Origin: JAXMCI01 sp046349435
GTDB lineage: Bacteria; Pseudomonadota; Alphaproteobacteria; Dongiales; Dongiaceae
Direction of reading: 5' to 3'
Length of the DNA stretch: 64,000 bases
Assembly (NCBI GenBank): GCA_046349435.1
Contig: JAXMCI010000008.1
Coordinates: 157,122-221,121, forward strand
The first letter of the stretch is position 1, and every line of letters starts with the position of its first letter. A model generated the notes under the pieces. It was not told the DNA's origin and did not search any database. It saw nothing but the letters and a program-made list of their open reading frames with translations. Position numbers and translations under genes: made by a program. Positions 7,458 through 17,037 of the stretch are shown here, one piece after another.

Positions 7458-8629
7458 TGGCCGCCCAGGCCGTCGACGGGCGGATCGCGGCGATCGAGCT
7501 CTTCACCGTCTCGATCCCGTTCACCGCCCCCGAGGAGTCGGCGACCCTCAGCCGGCTCGGCTTCGACAACGTGCTGGTCCGGCTGGAGACGGCGGAGGGC
7601 TGCGTCGGCTGGGGCGAGGCCAGCGGCGGCAGCGGCGCGCCGGTCGAGGTGGTGCGGGCGACGGCCGAGCTCGCCCGCCCGCTGGTGATCGGACGCTCGG
7701 TCTTCGAGACCGAGGCGATACGCGCCGACCTGGTTACATCCACCCGGATGGCCAACGTCCGGCGGCTCGCCCATCTCGTCGCATCGGCCTACGACATGGC
7801 CTGCTGGGACGCGGCGGGCAAGCTGATGGGCCAGCCGGCGCACCGGCTGTTCGGCGGCGCGGTCCGGCAGGCCATCGATTTCTACGCCTATCCCTTCGCC
7901 AAGCAGCCGGCCGCGGCTGCCGAGGCGGCGCAGCGCTTCGTCGGGCGCGGCTTCTCGGTGATCTACCTGAAGGCCGGCATGGGCGATGCGCGCGACCTCG
8001 AGGCGGTGCGGCAGGTGCGCGCGGCGGTCGGCCCGGCGCCGCGCATCCGGGTCGACGCCAACGAGGCCTGGGACGTCGCCACGGCGCGGCGGATGAGCGC
8101 CGCGATGGAGCCCTACGACATCGACTTCATGGAGCAGCCGATCGACGCCCGCGACCTCGCCGGGATGCGCGAGCTGCGCCGGACCACGCGCATCCCGGTG
8201 GCCGCCAACCAGGGCATCTGGAGCATCGCCGAGGCGCTGCAGGCGGTCCGGCTCGAGGCCTGCGACGTGCTCGTCACCGGCCCGTTCTGGGTCGGCGGGC
8301 TGCTGCCGCTGCAGCGGGTCGGCGCGCTCTGCGCCGAGGCCGGCATCGGGCTCTGCCTGCATGCGCCGCCGGCGACCAGCATCGGCACGGCGGCGGGGAT
8401 CCAGGCGCTGGCCACGGTGCCGACGCTGCTCGACGGCAACCAGACCTATCTCTACTACCTCGCCGACGACGTCTCTGACGATCTCGGCGACCGGCATGCG
8501 GCCCGTCTCGCCGTACCCGGCGCGCCCGGCCTCGGCATCCGGGTCGACGAGAGGCGGGTGGCGGCGATGGCGGCGCGCCACGCCGCCGACGGCAGCTTCC
8601 TGCAGACGACGACGCGAGCCCCGGGCTAG
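7457..8629 (+). CDS. Mandelate racemase/muconate lactonizing enzyme family protein (1)
   Basis: 390-residue enolase-superfamily enzyme: N-terminal capping domain and modified TIM barrel. Visible sites are Lys172 (YLKAG), metal ligands Asp200 (RVDANE) and Glu226 (MEQP), and His302. At the third ligand position, 25 residues after Glu226, there is Asn251 (AANQG) instead of the usual Asp/Glu (ADES-type), so metal binding may differ. Translationally coupled to the upstream lactonase-like gene. Probable role is dehydration or isomerisation of a sugar acid; the substrate is not determinable. Confidence 0.85.
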   Translation: MAAQAVDGRIAAIELFTVSIPFTAPEESATLSRLGFDNVLVRLETAEGCVGWGEASGGSGAPVEVVRATAELARPLVIGRSVFETEAIRADLVTSTRMANVRRLAHLVASAYDMACWDAAGKLMGQPAHRLFGGAVRQAIDFYAYPFAKQPAAAAEAAQRFVGRGFSVIYLKAGMGDARDLEAVRQVRAAVGPAPRIRVDANEAWDVATARRMSAAMEPYDIDFMEQPIDARDLAGMRELRRTTRIPVAANQGIWSIAEALQAVRLEACDVLVTGPFWVGGLLPLQRVGALCAEAGIGLCLHAPPATSIGTAAGIQALATVPTLLDGNQTYLYYLADDVSDDLGDRHAARLAVPGAPGLGIRVDERRVAAMAARHAADGSFLQTTTRAPG

Positions 8630-8636
8630 ACCAGGG

Positions 8637-9428
8637 CTAGACCTGCCGCTGCTGCTCGATCAGCCGCTCGACGTCGGCGATCTCCTCCGGCTGCAGCTGC
8701 TCGAGCCGCTGCAGCGCGTTCTGCAGGTGCCGGCGCATCGCGATGCGGGCCGCGTCGGGATCGCGCGCGCTGATCGCGTCGTAGATCGCGGTGTGCTCGG
8801 CCTCGAGCTTGGCGAGATAGCGGGCCCGCTCCTCGTCGGTGCCGCGGCCGACCTGGATCTTGGTGCGCGGGATCGCGTAGCGCCCGAGGAACTCGAGGAA
8901 GACCGAGAAATAGGGGTTGCCGGTCGCCGCCGCGATCTCGGTGTGGAACAGCCGGTCCTCCTCGGTCGCCAGCTTCCTGCGTCGGGCGGCCTCGGCCATC
9001 GCCTTCACCGCGCCGCCGATCCGCCGGAGCTGCGCCGGCGTGCGCGCCGCCGCGGCCAGCCCGGCGGCCTCGACCTCGAGCCCGAGCCGCACCTGGACGA
9101 TCTCGATGACGTCGCGCACGCTGGTGATGTTGGCCGGATCGATGCGCAGCGGCCGCCGGCGGGGATCGCCGGCGACGAACATCCCGGAACCGTGGCGCAC
9201 GGTGATCAGCCCGTCCGCCTTGAGCAGCGCCATCGCCTCGCGGATCACGGTGCGGCTGACGCCGAAGCGGTCGGACATCTCCTGCACGGTCGGCAACCGC
9301 TTGTTGGACTGCAGCTCGCCCGAGTGGATCTGGCTGGCGATCCGCTCCGCCAGCTCGTCGGTCATGCTTCGCTGCGCGCGCAGCGGACCGACATCCAGTG
9401 GTTGTGCCATCGCGCGTCGTCGGGTCAT
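8637..9428 (-). CDS. FadR/GntR-family transcriptional regulator
   Basis: About 263 residues. Winged helix-turn-helix at residues 30-90 with LPTVQEMSDRFGVSRTVIRE and a GSGMFV wing, followed by an FCD ligand domain with the helical pattern DRLFHTEIA, EHTAIYDAI and MRRHLQNAL, whose histidines usually bind a metal. FCD regulators sense organic or sugar acids. Operator B sits 4-26 bases before the start, suggesting autoregulation. An ATG at 9410 is an alternative start; neither has a clear Shine-Dalgarno. It lies between the two arms of the catabolic locus it probably controls. Confidence 0.88.
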   Translation of the reverse strand: MTRRRAMAQPLDVGPLRAQRSMTDELAERIASQIHSGELQSNKRLPTVQEMSDRFGVSRTVIREAMALLKADGLITVRHGSGMFVAGDPRRRPLRIDPANITSVRDVIEIVQVRLGLEVEAAGLAAAARTPAQLRRIGGAVKAMAEAARRRKLATEEDRLFHTEIAAATGNPYFSVFLEFLGRYAIPRTKIQVGRGTDEERARYLAKLEAEHTAIYDAISARDPDAARIAMRRHLQNALQRLEQLQPEEIADVERLIEQQRQV

Positions 9429-9431
9429 CGC

Positions 9432-9454
9432 AAACTGATCATGTCACATGGTTT
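9432..9454. promoter_or_regulatory. Putative GntR operator B (autoregulatory)
   Basis: Contains CATGTCACATG (9440-9450), a perfect 5-bp inverted repeat around one base, nested in TGATCATGTCACATG. The block is flanked by AAAC and GTTT. It lies immediately before the GntR coding region and matches operator C at 13 of 15 positions and operator A (other strand) at 12 of 15. Confidence 0.55.
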
Positions 9455-9500
9455 CTTGCATCATGATGCCGGGGCAGCCCGAAGTCAAAGACGCGCGGCA

Positions 9501-11560
9501 TCAGCCCTCGCCCGGGAAGTGGCAGGCCGCCGCCTGCCCCGCCGCCTGCAGCGCCAGCGGCGGCGGCACCGCCGCGCAGATCGGCTGCGCGATCGGGCAG
9601 CGGGTCCGGAAGCGGCAGCCCGACGGCGGATCGATGACGCTCGGCATCTCGCCGCCGAGCGGGCGGCGCGGCCGCGCCCGCTCGACGGCCGCGTCGGGAA
9701 CCGGCACCGCGGCGATCAGCGCCCGCGTGTAGGGGTGCAGGGGCCGATCGAAGATCCGGTCGGTCTCGGCGACCTCCACCACCTTGCCGAGATAGAGCAC
9801 GACGATGCGGTGCGCGATCTGCCGGACCACCGCCAGGTTGTGCGAGATGAAGACGTAGGTCAGCCGATGCTCGGCCTGCAGCCCGAGCAGCAGGTTGAGG
9901 ATCTGCGCCTGCACGTTGACGTCGAGCGAGGAGATCGGCTCGTCGGCCACGATCAGCCGCGGCTCCGCGGCGAGCGCGCGCGCGATGCCGATGCGCTGGC
10001 GCTGGCCGCCGGAGAACTCGTGCGGGTAGCGCCCGGCGGCCTCGCTGCCGAGGCCGACCTCGCCGAGCAGCTCGGCGGCCCGCCGCACCGCCTGCCGGGA
10101 GGTCGCGACGCGGCGCTGCAGCCGCAGCGGCTCGGCGACGGCGCTGCCGACGGTGAGCCGCGGGTTGAGCGAGGAGTAGGGATCCTGGAAGACCATCTGG
10201 AGGTCGCGCCGCAGCCGGCGCAGGCGGCCGGCGGAGGCCCGGCCGATCTCCTCGCCCGCGAAGCGGATCTCGCCGGCGGTGAGCCGGCCGAGGCCGACCG
10301 CCAGCCGGGCCAGCGTCGACTTGCCGGACCCCGACTCGCCGACCAGGCCGAGGGTCTCGCCGGGCCAGACCTCGAGGCTGACCTCGTCGAGCGCATGCAC
10401 GACGCGGCCGGGCCCGGCCCCGGACAGGGACAGCCAGCGGCGGCCGACCGGGAAGTGCTTGGTCGCCTGCCGCAGCTCGAGCAGCGGACCCGCCTGCCGG
10501 TCCGGCGCCGCGATCGGCCGCGCCGCCGCCGTCGCCGCGGCCGCGGCGACCGGAGCCGGCGCCTCGGCCAGCCAGCAGGCGGCAGCGCGCCCCGCTCGAG
10601 CTGCCCGATCGGCTGCATCGGCGGCTGCCGGCCGCAGCGTTCGATCCGGCGCGGGCAGCGCGCCTGGAAGGCGCAGCCGGCGGGCAGATCGAGCGGATTG
10701 GGCACGCCGCCGCCGATCGTGGCGAGCCGCTCGCCGCGCCGCACGGCGCGGTCGATCCGCGGCACCGCGCCGACCAGCGCCTGGGTATAGGGGTGGCGCG
10801 GGTCGGCGAGGATCGGCTCGACCGGCCCCTCCTCGACGATGCGGCCGGCATACATCACGGCGATCCGCGAGCAGAGCGTGGCGACGACGCCGAGATCGTG
10901 GGTGATCAGCATGATCGCCGTGCCGAACTCGGCGTTGAGCCGGCGCAGCAGCTCGAGGATCTGGGCCTGGATGGTGACGTCCAGCGCGGTGGTCGGCTCG
11001 TCGGCGATGAGCAGCGACGGCGCGTTGCCGAAGCCCATCGCCAGCATGATGCGCTGGCGCATGCCGCCGGAGAACTGGTGGGGGTAGCGGCGCATCGCCT
11101 CGTCCGGCGCGGGCAGCCCCATCTCGCCGAGCAGCCGCACGACGCGGCGGGCCGCCTCGTCCCGGCCGACCCGCCCATGGCAGAGGATGCCTTCGACGAG
11201 CTGGTCGCCGACCCGCAGCACCGGGTTGAGCGACGACATCGGGTCCTGCAGCACGATGGCGATGCGGCCGCCGCGGAGCTGCTGCAGCCGGGCCTCGGGC
11301 ATGGCCAGCACGTCCTCGCCCTCGAAGCGGACGGCGCCGGTCACCGTCTGCCCGCGGGCCTCGAGCAGGCGCAGGATGGAGAGCGCCATGACGCTCTTGC
11401 CCGAGCCGGATTCGCCGACGATGCCGACGATCTCGCCCGGCGCGATCGCGAGATCGACGCCGTCCACGGCGCGCAGCAGGCCGCCGGGGGTGTGCAGGCC
11501 GACGCGCAGGTCCTGGAGCTGCAGCAGCGCCGGCGGCGGCGTCCCTGCCGCCTGGCTCAT
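9501..11560 (-). pseudogene. Fused dipeptide/nickel-type ABC ATPase (DppD-DppF-like), frameshifted
   Basis: Two complete ABC ATPase domains are encoded back to back. Domain 1 (from ATG 11560) has Walker A GESGSGKS, QDPMSSLNP, signature FSGGMRQR and Walker B LLIADEP. Domain 2 has GESGSGKST, QDPYSSLNP, FSGGQRQR and LIVADEP, each followed by the oligopeptide-type C-terminal Cys-rich loop. The frames differ by one base. Domain 1 reads into nonsense after LERG at a CCCC run (10590-10593 on plus). One extra G would give LERGRAAACWLAE and join the domains into one protein of about 686 residues. Domain 2 has no start codon before its Walker A. So this is a dual-ATPase fusion broken by a 1-base loss or a sequencing error. 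The start overlaps the stop of the dehydrogenase gene (ATGA). Confidence 0.8.
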
Positions 11561-12546
11561 CGCACCAGCCGGGGCCTGCGGCCCGGGATGGTCCGGCTGC
11601 CATGGGCGGCGTCCCACTGGTCCTGCACCGCCTGGAGCACCGCCATCATCGGCAGGACGCTCTGCGCGGTGATGGCCGGCGCGGTCCCGGTCTTCACCGC
11701 ATCGACGAAATCGTGCAGCACGGCGGCGCAATCGTCCTTCTCGGGGCGCAAGGCGGCGACCCCGGCGGCGGTGGCGAGCGTGCTGTGGACGGTGTCGATC
11801 TGGTAGCAGTCGCGATCGGTCAGGACCAGCGCGTCGCAGACCGACCGATGCCCGGCATAGGAGCCGAGGAAGAGCAGCGTCTGCCCGGCCTCGGTGGCGA
11901 CGCCGACGGCGGCATCCATCGGCGTGCCGGTGTGCGGATCGGGTGGCGGCAGGTGGCCCCACACCGTCCTGGCCGGCACGTCGGTCAGCCACATCGCGAA
12001 ATCGACGAGGTGGCTGAGATGGTGCCACAGCAGGTTGTCGGTCCAGCTGCGCCGGTAGCCCGTCGCGCCGACATTCTCCCAGCGGCGGATGACGAAGCGG
12101 CACTCGATCATCCGGACGCGCTCCTCGCCGGCGGCGACGCGGGCGCGCAGCGCCTGCATGTCCGGCATCATGCGCATGGGATAGACGAGGCTGAGCCTGC
12201 GTCCCGACGCCTGCACGGCTTCCGCCACCGCCCTGGCCTCCGCCAAGTCCATGCCGACCGGGATCTCAAGCAGCGTGTCGCGGCCGCTCTGCAGCACCTC
12301 GATCGCGTTGGCGGCATGGGCCTCGCTGGGCGTGGCGACCACCACCAGGTCGATCGCCGGATCGGCCAGCGTGCGCGTCAGGTCGGTCGACCAGTGCTGA
12401 TAGCCGAACTCGCGGGCGAACGCCTCGGTCGGCTCGGCGCGCCGGCCGACCAGGGTGTGGAGACGGCAGTCGGACCGCTGCCGCAGCGCCTCGCTGTGCC
12501 AGCGGCCCATCATGCCGTGCCCGACCATGCAGACATTGAACATCAT
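11557..12546 (-). CDS. Gfo/Idh/MocA family oxidoreductase
   Basis: About 329 residues with an N-terminal Rossmann motif GHGMMGRWHSEAL. The family's EKP is changed to EIP (LLEIPVG), so the usual catalytic Lys is absent at that position. The C-terminal domain has HHLSHLVDFAMW, giving the active-site His pair. Two adjacent ATGs (12546, 12543) follow GGAAGGG. It lies between the permease and ATPase genes of a peptide-type ABC system, so it probably oxidises or processes the imported compound. The missing Lys could mean altered catalysis or a binding role. Confidence 0.85.
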   Translation of the reverse strand: MMFNVCMVGHGMMGRWHSEALRQRSDCRLHTLVGRRAEPTEAFAREFGYQHWSTDLTRTLADPAIDLVVVATPSEAHAANAIEVLQSGRDTLLEIPVGMDLAEARAVAEAVQASGRRLSLVYPMRMMPDMQALRARVAAGEERVRMIECRFVIRRWENVGATGYRRSWTDNLLWHHLSHLVDFAMWLTDVPARTVWGHLPPPDPHTGTPMDAAVGVATEAGQTLLFLGSYAGHRSVCDALVLTDRDCYQIDTVHSTLATAAGVAALRPEKDDCAAVLHDFVDAVKTGTAPAITAQSVLPMMAVLQAVQDQWDAAHGSRTIPGRRPRLVR

Positions 12547-12587
12547 CGGCCCTTCCCGTGGCGGTTGCGGTGCTTGGTGCGGCGGCG

Positions 12588-13481
12588 TCATCGGGCGCGG
12601 CCGCGCGGATCGAGCAGGTCGCGCAGCCCGTCGCCGAGGAAGTTGCAGCCGACCACGACGGTGAGGATGGCGATCCCCGGGAAGGTCGACACCCACCATT
12701 GCTCGATCATGGTGCGGCCGGCCGAGATCATCGCGCCCCATTCCGGCGTCGGGGGCACCGCGCCCAGCCCGAGGAAGCTGAGCCCGGCGAAGGTGATGAT
12801 GGCGTTGCCGAAATCGAGCGTGAAGAGAACGATCAGCGGCCCCAGCATGTTGGGCGCGATGTGGCGGAACAGGGTGCGGACGCCGCCGCAGCCGACCAGG
12901 TGCGCGGCCTCGACATATTGCAGCGAGCGCTGGGCGATGACCAGGCTGCGGCTGAGGCGGGCATAGCGCGGCCACCAGGCGATGGTCATCGCGATCACCG
13001 TGTTGACCGCGCCGACCCCGAGCGCCGCGGCGATCGACATGGCGAGGATGAGCGGCGGGAAGGCGAAGAACAGGTCGGTGAGCCGCATCGCCGCCTCCTC
13101 GGCCCGGCCGCCGGCATAGGCCGCGGCGGCGCCGTAGACGGTGCCGATCAGCCCGCCGGCCAGCACCACCGAGAAGCCGGCGAGCAGCGACAGCCGGCTG
13201 CCGACCAGCAGGCGGGAGAGGATGTCGCGGCCGAGCTCGTCGGTGCCCAGCAGGTGGCTCCAGGACGGCGCCTGGAGCCGGTGATCGAGATCGACGGCAT
13301 CGAACCCGTAGGGTGCCAGCCAGGGCCCACCGGCCGCGATCGCCAGCCAGGCCAGCAGCACGATGCCGCCGGCGATGGCCAGCCCGTAGCGGCGCCCGAG
13401 CTGCCGGCGGGATGCCGCCCGCCCGGCCGGGCCGTCGCGCTCCGGCGGCACGGCGGCGGAGACTGCGTCCGTGACGGACAT
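12588..13481 (-). CDS. ABC transporter permease, DppC type
   Basis: About 297 residues, inner-membrane permease of the peptide/nickel family. N-terminal cytoplasmic stretch, TM1 at about residues 30-50, then the DppC-type lumen motif HLLGTDELGRDILSRLLVGSR and the EAA loop EAAHLVGCGGVRTLFRHIAPN that docks the ATPase. ATG 13481 follows GGGAGGAG; an in-frame GTG at 13496 is less likely. Sixteen bases downstream of the DppB-type gene. It should pair with the upstream permease and the fused ATPase. Confidence 0.9.
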   Translation of the reverse strand: MSVTDAVSAAVPPERDGPAGRAASRRQLGRRYGLAIAGGIVLLAWLAIAAGGPWLAPYGFDAVDLDHRLQAPSWSHLLGTDELGRDILSRLLVGSRLSLLAGFSVVLAGGLIGTVYGAAAAYAGGRAEEAAMRLTDLFFAFPPLILAMSIAAALGVGAVNTVIAMTIAWWPRYARLSRSLVIAQRSLQYVEAAHLVGCGGVRTLFRHIAPNMLGPLIVLFTLDFGNAIITFAGLSFLGLGAVPPTPEWGAMISAGRTMIEQWWVSTFPGIAILTVVVGCNFLGDGLRDLLDPRGRAR

Positions 13482-13496
13482 GCCCGCTCCTCCCAC

Positions 13497-14510
13497 TCAG
13501 GCGGCGACGACCCGCGGATCGAGGACGGCGTAGCTGAGGTCGACGGCGAGGTTGACCAGCAGGAAGACCGCCGCCACCACCAGGGTCACGCCCATCAGCG
13601 CGGGGAAATCGAGCGCCACCGCGCTGTCGAAGGTGAAGCGCCCGAGGCCGGGCCAGGAGAAGATCGTCTCGGTCAGGACGGCGCCGGCGAGCAGCTCGGC
13701 GTAGGTGACGCCGCCGAGCGTGACGATCGGGATCAGCGCGGTCCGCAGCGCATGGCGGACGACCACCTTGGAGCGGGGCAGGCCCTTGGCGCGCGCCATG
13801 CGGATATAGTCCTGGCCCAGCACGTCGAGCATGCTGGCCCGCGTCGTGCGGGTGATCAGCCCGACGGTGCCGGCCGCCAGGACCAGGGCCGGCAGCACGA
13901 GATGGGCGAGCGCGCTGCGGAAGGTGTCCGGATCGCCGGCCAGCAGGCTGTCGACCAGATAGAGGCCGGTGACGGTGGGCGGCGGCAGGTCGGCCGCGCC
14001 GAGACGGCCCGGCGCCGGCGCGATGTGCAGGCCGCCATAGAAGACGGCGAGCGCGATGAAGGCGAGCCAGAAGGTCGGCGCGGAGACGCCGATCAGCGAC
14101 ACCAGCCGCGCGAGATGGTCGACCCAGGCGTCTCGCCGCACGGCCGCGGCGACGCCCAGCGGCACGCCGACCAGCACGATCAGCAGGGCGGCCGCGGTCG
14201 CCAGCTCGAAGGTCGCCGGTGCATATTCCGCGATGTCCTCGACCACCGGGCGCCGCGAGACGATGGACTCCCCGAGGTCGCCCCGGACCAGGCCGCCGAG
14301 GAACAGGCCGTACTGCACCCAGAGTGGCCGGTCGAGGCCCCAATGGGCGCGGTAGCGGGCGACCAGCTCGGGATTGGCCGCCGCCCGGTCCCCGAGCTGG
14401 GCGAGGACCGGGTCGGCCGGCACGGTGTGCGCGATGAGGAAGACGACCAGGGTGGCGGCGACGGCCATGACGACGGTGGCCGCCAGCCGGCGCAGGACAT
14501 AGAAGACCAT
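13497..14510 (-). CDS. ABC transporter permease, DppB type
   Basis: 337 residues. Begins MVFYVLRRLAATVV, the standard short N-terminus before TM1 of DppB proteins, followed by a large periplasmic loop (GLDRPLWVQYGLFLGGLVRGDLG). The EAA-type loop is YIRMARAKGLPRSKVVVRHA. Ends with the family's DPRV tail. Lies 16 bases after the solute-binding protein gene, in the normal A-B-C order of dpp-like operons. Confidence 0.92.
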   Translation of the reverse strand: MVFYVLRRLAATVVMAVAATLVVFLIAHTVPADPVLAQLGDRAAANPELVARYRAHWGLDRPLWVQYGLFLGGLVRGDLGESIVSRRPVVEDIAEYAPATFELATAAALLIVLVGVPLGVAAAVRRDAWVDHLARLVSLIGVSAPTFWLAFIALAVFYGGLHIAPAPGRLGAADLPPPTVTGLYLVDSLLAGDPDTFRSALAHLVLPALVLAAGTVGLITRTTRASMLDVLGQDYIRMARAKGLPRSKVVVRHALRTALIPIVTLGGVTYAELLAGAVLTETIFSWPGLGRFTFDSAVALDFPALMGVTLVVAAVFLLVNLAVDLSYAVLDPRVVAA

Positions 14511-14526
14511 CGCCGCCGCTCCCGGT

Positions 14527-16119
14527 TCAGGGCGCCGGCTTGATGTCGGCGAGGTCGGTCAGCCAGCCGGCGGCGGTGACATGGTAGCCGGTGATCGCCT
14601 TGCTGGTGGCCACCCGGTAGATCGGCTGGAACAGCACGATGTAGTTGGCATTGGCGACGAGCTCGGTCAGCAGCTTCTCATTGAGGGCGGCCGCCTTGGC
14701 GACGTCGGTCGCCGCCGCTGCCTCGGTCATCAGGGCGACGGTCTCCTTCGAGGGCGTCCAGTGGACCCGCTTGGCGACGCGGTTCACCGCCGGCTCGGTC
14801 CAGGTGTAGGGATCCGGAATATCCGGAACCCATTCCCACATCGCGGCGACCGACTTGGCGCCCTTGAACTTGCTGGTGAAGTTCGTCGTGGTCATCGGCT
14901 CGAGCGTGATCTTGACGCCGATCTCGGCCAGGTCGGACTGGATCTTCTGCGCCAGCACCGTGTAGGGCACGCCGCCGAAGGCGGTGGTCGGGAACGAGAG
15001 CTCGAAGGCGAAGCCGTCGGGCACGCCCGCCTCGGCCAGCAGCGCCTTGGCCCTGGCGATGTCGCGGTGATAGCCGATCTTCCTGGTGAGCTCCTCCGTC
15101 GACCCGGCCATGCCGATGGCGAGGAAGGAGGCGGGCCGGACCGCGGCACCGCCGAGCAGGCTCTCGATGATCTTGTCGTAGTCGATGGCGGCGGCGATCG
15201 CCTGGCGGGCCGCCGTCTTGGCCAGCGCCGGATTCATCTCCGGGCTGCTGGTCAGCGTCATGTAGGCGAAGTCGAGGCTGAGGCCGGAGGCGATCGCCAC
15301 CCGGGCATCGTCCTTGACCGTCGCCAGCTGCTCGGGCGTCAGGTTGAAGGCGACGTCGATGTCGCCGTTCTTGAGCGCCAGCAGCTGCGCGCCGCCATCG
15401 GCCATGTACTTGATCACGACGCGCTGGAAGCCGGCGGCCGGACCCCAGTAGCGGGCGTTGCGGTCGAGCACGACCGCCGTGTTCCGCTGCCAGGCGGTCA
15501 TCTGGTAGGGACCGGATCCCGCCGTCTGGTTGTCGAGCCATGCGGTGGCGGTGTCGCTCTTGTCGGCGTCGGCCGCGCTGCTGCCGCCATGCGCCTGCAC
15601 CAGCTTCGAGTCGAGCACGGCGAAGGACACCGCGGCGAGGAAGCGCAGCAGCGGCTGGCTCTTGTCGACCATCCGCAGCTTCACCGTCGCGTCGTCCACC
15701 GCCACCACCTCGGCGAGATTGTCGGCGAGGTAGGCCGGCTGGTCCTTGAGGTTCTTCAGGCGGTCGAAGGAGAACTTGACGTCGCCGGCGGTCACCGGGT
15801 TGCCGCTGGCGAAGCGCGCACCGGGATGCAGGTGGAAGACCCAGGACTGGCCGTCGTCGGCGGCCTCCCAGCTGTCCGCCAGCATCGGCCTCACCTGGTT
15901 GTAGTCGTCGGGCGTGACCGTCACCAGGGTGTCGTAGGCGGCGCGCAGGATCATCGGCGGCGTCGTCTCGGCGGCGCGCGCCGGGTCGAACGTCCGGATG
16001 TCGCTGGCATCGCGGCCGATCACCAGGACCTTCTTCTCGGCCGCGCGCGACGGCGTGGCGGCGGCGACCGCCGCCAGCACGCCGAGCGCCATCAGCCGCC
16101 AGCCTGTTCTCAGTCTCAT
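14527..16119 (-). CDS. ABC transporter substrate-binding protein, peptide/nickel (SBP_bac_5) family
   Basis: 530 residues, with a Sec signal peptide ending about residue 26 (TPSRAAEKK). The mature part shows the family fold: FDPARAAETTPPMILRAAYDTLV near the N-terminus, the SVxFSFDR-like VKFSFDRLKN, GSGPYQMTAW and EWVPDIPDPYTW. Exported to the periplasm. ATG 16119 follows GGGAGGACGGAG. It captures the ligand for the DppB/DppC-type permeases just downstream. The ligand may be a peptide, but this family also carries sugars and opines. Confidence 0.92.
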   Translation of the reverse strand: MRLRTGWRLMALGVLAAVAAATPSRAAEKKVLVIGRDASDIRTFDPARAAETTPPMILRAAYDTLVTVTPDDYNQVRPMLADSWEAADDGQSWVFHLHPGARFASGNPVTAGDVKFSFDRLKNLKDQPAYLADNLAEVVAVDDATVKLRMVDKSQPLLRFLAAVSFAVLDSKLVQAHGGSSAADADKSDTATAWLDNQTAGSGPYQMTAWQRNTAVVLDRNARYWGPAAGFQRVVIKYMADGGAQLLALKNGDIDVAFNLTPEQLATVKDDARVAIASGLSLDFAYMTLTSSPEMNPALAKTAARQAIAAAIDYDKIIESLLGGAAVRPASFLAIGMAGSTEELTRKIGYHRDIARAKALLAEAGVPDGFAFELSFPTTAFGGVPYTVLAQKIQSDLAEIGVKITLEPMTTTNFTSKFKGAKSVAAMWEWVPDIPDPYTWTEPAVNRVAKRVHWTPSKETVALMTEAAAATDVAKAAALNEKLLTELVANANYIVLFQPIYRVATSKAITGYHVTAAGWLTDLADIKPAP

Positions 16120-16177
16120 CTCCGTCCTCCCTTCCAGCGGCGGCGGGTGCCGCCGTCGTTCCGGCCGTCTCCGGGCC

Positions 16178-16195
16178 GCCCGCCAAGGGGCGGGC
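16178..16195 (-). terminator. Hairpin between aldolase and peptide-type SBP genes
   Basis: GCCCGCC and GGCGGGC form a 7-bp perfect stem around AAGG in the 94-base gap between the aldolase stop and the next gene. There is no T-tract. It may attenuate read-through or stabilise an mRNA end between the two halves of the long minus-strand series. Confidence 0.3.
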
Positions 16196-16213
16196 CCGGC
16201 GGCCTTCGTCGCC

Positions 16214-17020
16214 TCATCGGGCGAACCGCTGCAGCAGGCCGTCGCAGCCGGCGACCAGCAGGCCGAGGTCGCTGCCGACCGCGACGAAGCTGAAGCCCTG
16301 CTCGAGATAGCGCTCGGCGTCGGCCGCCTGCGGCGCCAGGATCCCGGCGGGGCGGCCCGCCCGGGCCGCCGCCTCCCGCACCCGGGCGAAGGCCGCCTGC
16401 ACCGCGGGGTGCCCGGGCTGGCCGAGGTGGCCGAGGGCGGCGGCGAGATCGGACGGGCCGACGAACAGCCCGTCGATGCCGTCGGCGCCGGCGATGGCGT
16501 CGACCGCGGCCAGCGCCTCGGCGGTCTCGATCTGCACCAGGATGCAGATCTCGGACTCGGCATCGGCGAGATAGCCGCGGTCCCGGCTGTAGTGGTTGGC
16601 GCGCTGCGACACCGAGACGCCGCGCACCCCGCGCGGCGGGTAGCGCGTCGCCGCCACCGCCTGGCGGACCTCGTCGAGCGTGCGGACCTGCGGCACCAGC
16701 AGGCTGCGGGCGCCGATGTCGAGCAGCCGCTTGAAGACCACCGCATCGTTGACCGGCGGCCGCACGACCGGCTCGGCGGTGCCGCCCCGCATCGCCTGCA
16801 GCTGGGCCAGCACGTCGCCCAGCTCATTGGGCGCATGCTCCTGGTCGACCAGGATCCAGGCGAAGCCGGCGCCGGCCACGACCTCGGCGACGATCGGGCT
16901 GGCGAGGCTGCTCCACAGCCCGATCTGGCGGCGCCGCGCCCGCAGCGCTTCCTTGAAGCGGTTGACGCGGAAGCCGGGCTGCCGGCTCGCGCTCTCCGCC
17001 GTCTCGGGCCCGCGTTCCAT
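16214..17020 (-). CDS. HpcH/HpaI family aldolase
   Basis: 268-residue class II, metal-dependent aldolase of the 2-keto-3-deoxy acid type (HpcH/GarL/RhmA-like). Visible conserved sites are DQEHAP, the substrate Arg in VVRPP, QIE (metal Glu) in ILVQIETAEAL and GPSDLAAALG (metal Asp). These enzymes cleave 2-keto-3-deoxyaldonates to pyruvate plus an aldehyde. ATG 17020 has AGGAGG five bases upstream. An in-frame ATG at 17041 overlaps the isochorismatase stop. It would act after the enolase-superfamily dehydratase in the same operon. Confidence 0.9.
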   Translation of the reverse strand: MERGPETAESASRQPGFRVNRFKEALRARRRQIGLWSSLASPIVAEVVAGAGFAWILVDQEHAPNELGDVLAQLQAMRGGTAEPVVRPPVNDAVVFKRLLDIGARSLLVPQVRTLDEVRQAVAATRYPPRGVRGVSVSQRANHYSRDRGYLADAESEICILVQIETAEALAAVDAIAGADGIDGLFVGPSDLAAALGHLGQPGHPAVQAAFARVREAAARAGRPAGILAPQAADAERYLEQGFSFVAVGSDLGLLVAGCDGLLQRFAR

Positions 17021-17037
17021 CCGCGCCTCCTGCGCTG

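Noticed and set aside
8361..14543. Very long plus-strand frames (8361-10790, 12558-14543) opposite the ABC genes
   Set aside because: Opposite strand carries clear ABC, GntR and dehydrogenase genes; the plus-strand translations are Arg/Gly/Asp-rich shadows.
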